A stretch of 64,000 nt of DNA from positions 1,240,001-1,304,000 of the forward strand of contig JAEVHH010000002.1 of the NCBI GenBank assembly GCA_017607445.1. Reading direction: 5' to 3'. Below, one piece after another: positions 54,990 through 64,000 of this stretch. The notes under the pieces were generated by a model, which was not told where the DNA came from, searched no databases, and was given only the letters and a program-made list of their open reading frames with translations. A program made the position numbers and the translations under genes. This DNA is from Histoplasma ohiense. Lineage: Eukaryota > Ascomycota > Eurotiomycetes > Onygenales > Ajellomycetaceae. Positions within the stretch are counted from its first letter, which is position 1. Each line of letters opens with the position of its first letter.

Positions 54990-55586
54990 TGTAACAGACA
55001 TACTTTGATTAACAATTTGATACTATCCTAATTACAGATTATGAATTGATTAAGAAAAGAAAGAGAAAAGAAATCAGAAGAAAAGATTATACAAAGAGGA
55101 TTCTTATAGAGGAAAGTTCAGAGTGGAAGAATATCAGAAGCTGCTCCACAGTGAAGTGTGAAGCAGAAGAACATTAAGAGATACACATAAGAATTGTTAG
55201 AAACTACACAAATGCAGAATGTGGGATGGAGGAATCATTGAGAGCTACACAGAAGAATCATTAGAGACTATATGAGTGTGGAACACAGAGTGAGAGAATG
55301 TAAGAAGCTACACAGAGAAATCATTAGAGACTATGTGAGTGCAGAATACAGAGTGGGAGAACATAAGAAGCTACACAGAAGAATTGTTAGAGACTATATG
55401 AGCACAGAGCACAGAGTGAAAGAACATTAAGAGCTACACAGAAGAATCATTAGAAACTATATGAGTGCAGAGCACAGAGCAGAAGAACATCGAGGGTTAC
55501 ACAAGGTCACAACAGTCAGAAACGAGCGGGTGCAGAAGGGGAGTTGATTGCGTAAGTTAATTACTAACAGATGCTAACCCGTCACA
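54990..55586 (-). repeat. Element H 5' LTR
   Basis: 597 bp. On + it begins TGTAACAGACATACTTTG (CpGs lost, inner edge) and ends GCTAACCCGTCACA, with AACGAGCGGGTGC and GATTGCGTAAG just before (CpGs kept, outer edge). The primer site adjoining it (54977-54989) differs by one base from full complementarity to its LTR segment. Confidence 0.94.
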
Positions 55587-56041
55587 TGAAGAATGCTTTG
55601 TAGATCTAAGTTATCATCCACTGCATTTGAATGTGGTGGGTGTTTGTAGAATTGCTCATAGTTCATTTCAATATCTAAGAATATATAATAATAATAAAAG
55701 AAAGGGAATACTTGTAGGCACTCAGTTCTCTCACAGACATTATTCACAGTGTTGTGATGCTAAGCTTGATCAAGCTTCTTTGTGAATGCTATTTGCAGTG
55801 TTACAGTTCATAGACACTCAGACTTTGTAGAACACAGTCAATTGTGTCTCAGACACTTAGACACAATGATCTATATAACTAACAATAGAGACACTTGAGC
55901 TCACAAGAAATCTCTTGTAATGACTAGACACTCAGATCTGTAAACAACACACTCAGATGTAAGAACTGATAACAACACACTTGAGTGTAAGAACTAATAA
56001 TGAGACACTCAGATCTTAAATGCAGAAGAATCAATTCATAA
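55587..56041 (-). pseudogene. Element F gag start and leader
   Basis: Minus strand. ATG 55666 begins Gag codons that run to 55592 and continue at 49392 after element H. 55667-56028 is the leader with the same repeated CTCAG/TGAGTG phrases as element A. The primer site lies at 56029-56041. Confidence 0.85.
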
Positions 56042-56575
56042 TGTAATGAATGTACTTCAATTAATGATTTGATACTATTCTAATTACAGATTATGAATTG
56101 ATTAAGAAAGGAAAGAGAAAAGAAATCAGAAGAAAAGATCATACAAAGAGGATTCTTATAGAGAAAAGTTTGAGATGAAAGAATATCAGAAGCTGCTTCA
56201 CAGTGGAGTGTGGAGTAGAAGAATATTAAGAGATACACATAAGAATCATTAGAAACTACACAAGTGTGAAGTGTGGGATGAAGAAATCATTGAGAGCTAC
56301 ACAGAAGAATCATTAGAGACTACACAAGTGCAGAACACAGAGTGAAAGAACATTAGAAGCTACACAGAAGAATTGTTAGAGACTATACAAATGCAGAGCA
56401 CAGAGCAGAAGAACATTAAGAGCTATACAGAAGAATTGTTAGAAACTATACAAGTGCAGAGCACAGAGCAGAAGAACATCAAGAGTTATACAAGATCACA
56501 ACAATCAGAAACAAGTGGATGCAGAAGAGGAGTTGATTGCATAAGATAATTACTAATGAGTGCTAATCTGTCACA
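56042..56575 (-). repeat. Element F 5' LTR
   Basis: 534 bp. TGTAATGAATGTACTTC... to ...CTGTCACA on +, followed by CAATA. CpG-free at both edges, unlike H. Confidence 0.93.
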
Positions 56576-56580
56576 CAATA

Positions 56581-56960
56581 TACAGTGAATTCTGTGCTGA
56601 TTTTTGTCTGTTGAACAACAATCTGTCTCAGTTTCATACACTTCAAAATTGTAGAGAATTCTGCTGAACAAATGTATATATCTCAAACTGCTCTGCAGTG
56701 TCTCCTATCTCTGAATCAGAATCAATGAACTGAGTCTTATATGTAAATGCAAGTCATCTGAGGGTTCTCAATGTCTCAGAGAAGAATGTCATTGATCAAA
56801 TCATCAGAGAAGTCTGCATACACTGTGACAAGTCAGAGCACTTTGTGAATCAATGTTTGAATGCAATCACTCTGAGTAAACCCCTCATATGCATGAACAC
56901 TGTGTCATCTGTGAATAGATAAGAACAGAGAAAAGATGAGCTCTCACTCTAAAATACAGA
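56581..56960 (+). pseudogene. Element E gag, C-terminal part
   Basis: Continues the E Gag after F. The zinc knuckle is at about 56816-56860 (Cys-Ile-His-Cys-Asp-Lys-Ser-Glu-His-Phe-Val-Asn-Gln-Cys), intact in sequence pattern. It ends Asp-Glu-Leu-Ser-Leu. Confidence 0.83.
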
Positions 56961-57010
56961 TAAGAGCTCAAGAAACAAAAAGCTAGCTGAAGATTCAAGC
57001 AGAAGATGCA

Positions 57011-58245
57011 AGCAGACACAATTATAATCTCTATCATTGTAAATAATTTAGTCAATGTATGAGCAATAATAGACAGTGATTTTCTTCACTACACTCTTAT
57101 AGACACTCAGTTGATCAAGAAGTATAAACTTCAGTGTATCTTCTTTTTCAAACTGTATAAACTCAGTAAATTTGACAGCCTCAGAGGATCCACCTTCTAC
57201 AATATAATAAGATTTAATGTTGATATAGAAGAACATAAGAAAAAGAATATATACATATATGAAATACAAGATCTTGAGTATGATCTAATACTTGATCTAT
57301 CATAACTTACAGAATTTGAAACCTTGTTGAACACATGCAACTGCTGTCTTATTTTCTCAGAAGATGACTGTGTTTATAAGAAGAATGTCAATAGAATCAC
57401 TGATTTCATTCAGATATCAGTGAAAGTATACAAACTACTAATCTACTAAGTATATGAGAAGAAGAACATCCAAGTGTTTGCTGCTAGCATAATGAATATC
57501 AAGAAAGTGTTAGAAAAGTTAGAACTCAAAGACTTCAAGAAATCATACAAAAAATTATCTGAATTGTACAAAGACTTCACAGATATATTTGATGAGAAAG
57601 AAGCTGAAAAGCTTCCCTCTCATCAAGAACTCAGTATAGATCATACAATTGAGCTCATTAAAAAAGACAGTAAGAATTCACAATTACTCTGAGATTCTCT
57701 CTACAGTATATCACACAATGAGCTTCTCATTCTACAAAAAACACTCAATGAATTACTAGACAAAGATTTCATTCATGTTAGCAACTCACTCACTGCAGCA
57801 TCTGTACTGTTTGCAAAGAAATCAGAAGAAGGCTTACAATTCTGCATTGACTATCAAGAACTCAATAAAATTACACAGAAGAATTAATACTCTCTTTCAC
57901 TCATCAATGAAACATTTAAACAGATAAAAAAAGCAAAATGATTTATGAAATTTAACATCTCTGTAGTCTTCTACAAGATAAGAATTAATGAAGATGATGA
58001 ATGACTAACTGTCTTTTGTATATGTTATGAATTATACAAATGAACAGTGACTTTCTTTGAATTAGCAAATATTTCAAGTACATTTCAGAAATACATTAAC
58101 TGAGCTCTATAAGATCTGCTCAATGAGATTGTCTCAGTGTACATGAACAATATCTTGATCTTCACTGATGAATTGCTCATTGAGTACTGTAAGCATATAC
58201 AACAAATTCTTGACTGTCTATGAAAAGCTGAACTGTAAGTGAACA
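57011..58245 (+). pseudogene. Element E protease and RT N-terminal part
   Basis: Protease 57011-57304 (Ile-Ile-Asp-Ser-Asp). The RT starts in 57474-57692 (Asp-Phe-Thr-Asp-Ile-Phe-Asp-Glu-Lys-Glu-Ala-Glu-Lys) and has Phe-Cys-Ile-Asp-Tyr-Gln-Glu-Leu-Asn (57840) and Tyr-Met-Asn-Asn (58141) for Y-x-D-D. It is cut by element I at 58246; the rest lies right of the window. Confidence 0.85.
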
Positions 58246-61164
58246 TGTAACGGGCGTACTTCGATTAACGATTTGATACTATTCTAATTACAGATTACAA
58301 ATTGATTAAGGAAAGAAAGAGAAAAGAAATCAGAAGAAAAGATCATACAAAGAGAGTTCTTATAGAGAAAAGTTCAGAGCAGAAGAATATCAGAAGCTGC
58401 TCCACAGTAAAATGCAGAGCAGAAGAACATTAAGAGGTATATATAAGAATTGTTAGAAGCTACACAAGCACAGAACATGGAATGAGAGAATCATTGAAAG
58501 TTATATGAAAGAATCATTAGAAACTACACAAGTGTGGAACACAGAGCAGAAGAATGTAAAGAGCTACACAGAAGAATCATTAGAGACTATATAAGTGCAG
58601 AGCACAGAGCAGAAGAGTGTTAAGAACTATATGAAAGAATCATTAGAAACTACACAAGCACAGAGCACAGAGTGAAAGAACATCAAGAATTACATAAGAT
58701 CACAACAGTCAGAAATGAGTGAGTGCAGAAGAGGAGTTGATTGCATAAGTTAATTACTAACAGATGCTAATCTGTCACATTATCCCTCTCTATCAGAGTG
58801 AGTGAGGACTCATAGATGTCAAGGGCAGCAGTATTCTTCAAGACAGACACAGATTCTCAGATCAGACAATCATATTCTACTCATTTGATGAGGTATTCAC
58901 AGCAGTGATGATTGATTCTATTGTCAAGAATTACTTCAATTTCCCACTCAAGTTCATTGTCTTCTTCTACAATGACAGATGACTGTCAATTGAAGATTCT
59001 CTGTGAGAGAAATGGATTCTCAGCCACAGATTGGAGCAGATTCATATGAAAGATATTATGAATGTCAGATGAGATGTTGAGTCAATAATCATGTGTATCT
59101 AGCACTTTCTTCACTGTATACTTGGTGTGATGATAATCTAGCATATATGAGGAGCAGTTCATTCTTATATTTTTGAGATTCAGTCAGACTTTGTCTTCTA
59201 CATGATATTGAGTTGCAGAACTTCTTCTGATGTTCATTTGATTCTCATAATCTTGCTAAATGCTGATCATTGAAGTTTCTGTTCATTTATAAGCTTTCTT
59301 CAGCTTACTCACAATGTTCTCTGCTGTCTGTATAAGACTGCAGATATACACAGTTTCTCAGAGAGTCTTGAGAAAGTTCAGAATCTCTAAATTGTATCTG
59401 TGTAGAAGAAAGAATGAGCTTATATCTGTCATAGTGAAATCTTGACTATTAATCACAATCTCAGCATATGACAGCAGATTGCTTCAGTTGTCTTGTGTGT
59501 AATTGCAGAACTTACAGAGGATATTCTTTACTATTTATATCATTCTCTCAGTAGCTTCATCAGTCTCTGAGTGATACATCATTGATAACTTTCATTCAAT
59601 TCTTAATAATTGGCATATGCAGACTCAGAGTGCACTGACAAATTGACTGTCTCTATCTGACACAATGAATGAAGACAGATCATGTATATGATAGAATGAG
59701 CTTCTGACAAAGACATCTGCAACTACTTCAGTATTCATCTTATCACAGAGCTGTAGTATTACATCCTTGCTGAGTTGATCAACAATGACTAGAATGTTTA
59801 TAGAATCTCCACTTTCAGATAAGAAAACTGCAAAATTGATAGCTATATTGCATCAAGTTTGATCAGAGACAGATAGAGGCTTCAGCATCTCTTTTCAGCA
59901 TTCACATCATATCATCACTGAGCCACAGTGATCACAGTTGTATACAAATCAGTATATATCTTTCAACATATCTGATCAGTAGAATTCTCAGACAACAATA
60001 TTGTACATGATTTTATATTCTGAGTATCTGATCATCAGTGAGTCATGAATTTCTTGCATGATCTGTGTTTGTAGAGATTCTGAATTGAGAACTCATTGTC
60101 TATCTTGAAAGTGTAAGCAGTTGTCATCATCAATTGAATATGCTGAGATATCTGTTCTTGAATATACACTTGCAGAGAATTGAGGTGCTCTGTTTCATAC
60201 AGCTTCAGTGACTTGTTGTTAGAATTTATCTGCTTCTACTGCTAGCTTTCATTGTTCTTTGAGTGAGAGTTCTTGAGCTCAGAACTGATTGACATGTATG
60301 TGGGGTTCATCTGATTGTGTAGAACTTTCTATAATTGCAGAATTGATTAATTGATACTCTCAGTGTTTCCATCTGTTATTCAAGTTATCAGATAGCATAT
60401 CTTGTTCTCAGTGAAACAGAGCATCTGCAAGAGTGTTCTCTACTTCAGATCAATAATGAATTGTGAACAAAAAATGACTAAGAAACAATGATCAATGCAT
60501 ATGTCTTTCAGTGAGCTTATGAGTGATTGTGAAGTACTCTAAGTTTTTATAATTGATAACAATCTCAAATTTTTCAACACTCATAAGTTTAGATTCTCAT
60601 TCTTCAAGACATTATATGATTGCTAGAAGCTTCTTGTCATAGATCTTGTAGTTGTATTCAGCAGATAACATCTTTTTCAAGATGAAGACACAGAGTTGTA
60701 GAACATCTTTGTTATCATATTACATCAGTGTCTCATCTACTATATAATCTGAGGCATCTGTTTTGAGAATTGTATGCTTATTCAAATCAAATGATTGCAG
60801 TATTGAGGTGTTTGTGAATATATGCTTCAGCTTTTTGAATGCTGTGTCTGCTTTGTCAGTCTATTGAAACATGATGTCTTTTCAAGTCAGATCTGTCAGT
60901 GGTTGTATGATATTGAAGAAGTCTTTGATGAATCTTCAGTAGAAGTTAGCAAATTCTAGAAAGCTTCTAGTCTTTTTTACTGAGACTGATATCTCTCAGT
61001 TGAGAATTGCTTCCATCTTCTTAGAATTCATGCATACATCTTTTTCAGCTTTGATGATGAATTCTAGATAGATTGTAGACTTGGTCTCAAAGTCACATTT
61101 GTCAATGTTCACTTGCAGTTCAGTTTTTCATAGATGGTCAAGCATTTGTTGTATGTGCTTGCAG
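58246..61164 (-). mobile_element. Family-1 element I, 3' part, inserted in element E
   Basis: The 3' LTR is 58246-58779 (534 bp), then polypurine-tract complement, chromodomain/C-terminus (58780-59300), integrase (59300-60140), RNase H (60460-60840) and RT tail, all on -. It is cut by J at 61165. The left flank GAACA (58241-58245) is the expected duplication; the right copy is outside the window. The LTR keeps CpGs at its outer edge (TAACGGGCGTACTTCGATT). Confidence 0.9.
58780..61164 (-). pseudogene. Element I pol remnant (RT tail to chromodomain)
   Basis: Collinear with H 50000-52400 throughout. The RNase H start Thr-Asp-Ala-Ser-Asp-Tyr is at about 60760-60740 and the integrase zinc region at about 60070-59940. 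Very many stops; only TGA, TAA and point changes are seen, with no large indel. Confidence 0.82.
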
Positions 61165-61761
61165 TGTAACGGGCGTACTTCGATTAACGATTTGGTACTC
61201 TTCTAATTACAGATTACGAATTGATTAAGGAAAGAAAGAGAAAAGAAATCAGAAGAAAAGGTTGTATGAAGAGAGTTCTTATAGAGGAAAGTTCAGAGTG
61301 AAAGAATATCAGAAGCTGCTCCACAGTGAAGTGTGAAGCAGAAGAACATTAAGAGATATGTGTAAGAATTGTTAGAAGCTACATAAATGTGGAATGTGAG
61401 ATGAGAGAATCATTGAGAGCTATATGAAAGAATTGTTAGAGACTACACAAGTGTGGAACACAGAGTGGGAGAATGTAAGAAGCTACATGAAAGAATCATT
61501 AGAGACTATACAAATGCAGAACACAGAGTGGGAGAATGTAAGAAGCTATATAAAAGAATTGTTAGAGACTATATGAGTGCAGAGCATGGAGTGGAAGAAC
61601 ATTAAGAGCTATACAGAAGAATCATTAGAAACTATATAAGTGTGGAGCACAGAATGGAAGAACATTGAGGATTATGCAAGATCACAATGATCAGAAATGA
61701 GTGAGTGCAGAAGAGGAGTTGATTGTGTAAGTTAATTATTAATGAATGCTAATCTGTCACA

Positions 61762-64000
61762 TTATCCCCTTCTATCAGAGTGAGTGAGGATTCATAGATG
61801 TTGAGAGTGGTGATGTTCTTCAAGATAAATGCAGATTCTCAGATTGGATGATTGTATTCTATCTATTTGATGAGATATTCACAGTGGTGATGATTGGTTC
61901 TATTGTCAAGAATTGTTTCAATTTCTCATTCAAGTTCATTGTCTTTTTCTACAATGGCAGATGACTGTCAATTGAAGATTCTCTGTGAGAGGAATGGATC
62001 CTCAGCTGTGAGTTGGAGCAGGTTTGTATGAAAGATATTGTGGATGTCAGATGAGGTGTTGAGTTGATAATTGTGTGTGTCTAGCACTTTCTTCACTGTA
62101 TATTTAGTGTGATGATAATCTAGTGTATGTGAGAGATGATTCATTCTTATGTTCTTGAGATTCAGTCAGACTTTGTCTTCTATATAATATTGAGTCACAG
62201 AACTTCTTCTGATGTTTGCTTGATTCTCATAATCTTGCTGAATACTGATCATTGAAGCTTCTGCTCATTTGTGAATTTTCTTCAACTTGCTCACAATGTT
62301 CTCTGCTGTCTGTATAAGACTGTGGGTGTGTGTGGTTTCTTGAAAAGTCTCAGAAAAGTCCAGAATCTCTAAGTTATATCTGTGTAGAAGAAAGAATGAG
62401 CTTATATCTGTTGTAGTGAAATCTCAACTGTTAATTGCAATCTCAGCATATGACAGCAGATTGCTTCAGTTGTCTTGTGTATAATTGCAGAATTTACAGA
62501 GAATGTTCTTTATCATTTGTATTATTCTCTCAGTAGCTTCATCAGTCTCTGAGTGATATGCTGTTGATAACTTTTGTTTGATTCTTAGTAATTGATATAT
62601 GCAGGCTCAGAGTGTGCTGATGAATTGACTGTCTCTATCTGACACAATGAATGAAGACAGACTGTGTATATGATAGAATGAGCTTCTGATGAAGACATCT
62701 GCAATTACTTCAGTATTCATTTTGTCACAGAGCTGTAGTATTATGTTCTTGCTGAGTCAGTTGACAATGACTAGAATGTTTATAGAATCTCCACTTTCAA
62801 GTAAGAAAACTGCAAAATTGATAGCTATATCACATCAAATTCAGTTGGAGACAGATAGAGGCTTCAGCATCTCTTTTTGATATTCATATCATATCATCAC
62901 TGAGTCACAGCAATCACAGTTGTGTATGAATCAGCATATATCTTTCAACATATCTGATCAGTAGAATTCTTGAATGATGATGTTGTACATGATTTTATAT
63001 TCTGAGTGCTCAGTCATTGATGAGTCATGAATTTCTTGCATGATCTGTATTTGTAGAAGTTCTGAATCAGAGACTCATTGTCTATTTCAAAAGTGTAAGT
63101 AGTTGTCATCATTGATCAAATATGCTGAGATATCTGTTTTTGAGTATATGTCTGTGGGGAATTGAGATGCTCTGCTTTGTACAGCTTCAGCAGTTTGTTG
63201 TCAGAATTCATCTACTTCTGCTGCTAGTCTTCATTGTTCTTCAAGTGAGGGTTCTTGAGCTCAGAACTGATTGATATGTATATGAGATTTGTCTGATTGT
63301 GTAGAACTTTCTATAATTGTGAGATTGATTAACTGATGCTTTTGATGTTTCCATCTGTCATCTAAGTCATCAGATGGTATATCTTATTTTTGATGAAACA
63401 GAGCATCTGCAAGAATGTTCTCTACTTCAGATTAATAATGAATTGTGAATGAAAAATAGCTAAGAAACAATGATCAATGCATATGTCTCTTGATAAGTTT
63501 ATAAATGGTTGTGAAGTATTCTAAGTTCTTATGATTGATAACAATCTCAAATTTCTTGACACTCATAAGTTTGAATTCTTATTTCTTGAGACATTGTATG
63601 ATTGCTAGAAGCTCCTTGTTGTAAATCTTGTAGTTGCATTCAGTGAGTGACATCTTTTTCAAGATGAAGATATAAGATTGTAGAACATCTTTATTATTGT
63701 ATTGTATTAGTATCTCAAGTGTTTCAGGTAGATGCCATAGTCACTGACTGCATGCATCTATAATTGAAGAATAATAATAATAATAATAATCATCTACTAC
63801 ATAATTCAAGATGTCTGTTTCAAGAATTGTATGCTTATCTGAATTGAATGATTGCAGCATTGAAGTGTTTGTGAACATATGCTTCAGCTTTTTGAATGCT
63901 GTGTCTACTTTGTCAGTTCATTGAAATACAGTGTCTTTCTGAGTCAGATCTGTCAGTGATTGTACAATATTGAAGAAGTCTTTGATGAATCTTTGATAGA
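61762..64000 (-). pseudogene. Element J pol remnant (RNase H to chromodomain)
   Basis: Collinear with H and I. The chromodomain is at about 61930-61780, the integrase at about 63060-62300, and RNase H from about 63900, split by the small insert at 63718. Stops mostly TGA. Confidence 0.8.
63717..63790 (-). mobile_element. Short insert with (AAT)n tail in element J
   Basis: Other family copies read TGTCTCATCTACTA here (for example 60730, 46785). J has TATCTCA, then about 73 extra bases (AGTGTTTCAGGTAGATGCC...), ending in about nine TAA/AAT repeats, then ATCTACTAC. A unique segment with a simple-repeat tail suggests a 5'-truncated non-LTR retroposon end. The tail is read on +, and the duplication is at most 3-4 bp. 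The assignment is weak. Confidence 0.45.

Larger units (their letters stand above)
49393..55586 (-). mobile_element. Ty3/Gypsy retrotransposon H (family 1, 597-bp LTR subtype), uninterrupted
   Basis: Two 597-bp LTRs (49393-49989 and 54990-55586) and the perfect duplication TGAAG (49388-49392 and 55587-55591). Total 6194 bp. It is the only family-1 copy here without a nested insertion, so it is the best reference for the family. It has gag, protease, RT, RNase H, integrase and chromodomain on -. It has no antisense accessory gene. Confidence 0.95.
36325..56575 (-). mobile_element. Ty3/Gypsy retrotransposon F (family 1, minus), carrying G and H
   Basis: Two 534-bp LTRs (36325-36858 and 56042-56575) in minus orientation are flanked by CAATA (36320-36324 and 56576-56580). 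Removal joins E's gag as TCTCAATATACAG, the same as element A (TTCAATATACAG, about 1668). It is interrupted by G in the integrase C-terminus/chromodomain region and by H in gag. Confidence 0.94.
61165..64000 (-). mobile_element. Family-1 element J, 3' part, inserted in element I, runs off the window
   Basis: The 3' LTR is 61165-61761 (597 bp, H subtype), keeping CpGs at its outer edge (TAACGGGCGTACTTCGATT). Then polypurine-tract complement, chromodomain, integrase and RNase H on -. The left flank is TGCAG (61160-61164). The 5' part and right duplication are beyond 64000. A 70-odd-bp foreign insert lies at about 63718-63790. Confidence 0.9.

Noticed and set aside
1..64000. TGA read as a sense codon (alternative genetic code)
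   Set aside because: TGA stands mainly at Arg positions and also at some Trp ones, while AGA and TGG are also used at equivalent sites in sister copies. CpG is nearly absent and TpG/CpA abundant. Decay explains it better than a code change.

Overview
The window looks like a fungal heterochromatic transposon nest. It is AT-rich and nearly empty of CpG, and it carries chromodomain-bearing Ty3/Gypsy retrotransposons and a hAT transposase with short (66-69 nt) introns of fungal type. I infer a filamentous fungus, most likely a basidiomycete; a very AT-rich, repeat-laden rust is one possibility, but the species is not determined. I found no ordinary host gene, tRNA, rRNA or CRISPR array. Almost every reading frame is broken, mostly by TGA where Arg (sometimes Trp) is expected, which is what C-to-T decay of CGA would produce.

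Layout. All bases belong to mobile elements inserted into one another, and several insertions are proven by target-site duplications (TSDs). Element B (+) is the outermost visible host: 1-120, 7309-12114, 25045-26014, and 33165 to about 34805. It was hit by element A (121-7303, TSD AAAAG/AAGAG), hAT2 (8201-9895, TSD ATTATCAC), element C (12115-25039, TSD CTGCT) and element D (26015-33159, TSD TTTGT). A carries hAT1 (3433-4531, TSD GGTGGAAG). C carries the complete hAT3 (12910-18701, TSD AGCAGAAA). From 34806 a second copy of the A family, element E (+), begins. It was hit by F (-, 36325-56575, TSD CAATA) and I (-, from 58246). F was hit by G (+, 36991-44962, an unrelated Gypsy) and H (-, 49393-55586, TSD TGAAG). 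I was hit by J (-, 61165 to the end). A, E, F, H, I and J are one family with a 534- or 597-bp LTR.

What stands out. (1) Elements B, C, D and G carry, between pol and the 3' LTR, a gene on the opposite strand with introns. Its product has a cysteine cluster close to C-x2-C-x9-11-C-x8-9-C-x2-C-x6-C, and an intron follows two or three residues after the last Cys. This antisense cysteine-cluster gene family is my best candidate for an undescribed system. (2) hAT3 holds, besides its transposase, a decayed histone H3-fold gene (minus strand, 13441-13972) and a divergent Lys/Glu-rich coiled-coil gene (14564-15413). (3) hAT1 and hAT2 lost these genes and instead hold a CpG-retaining minisatellite. 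(4) CpG loss spares the outer edges of many elements: the outer LTR end keeps CpGs that the inner LTR has lost. (5) The A family has a 13-nt self-complementary primer site, as in self-priming Tf1/sushi-type elements.
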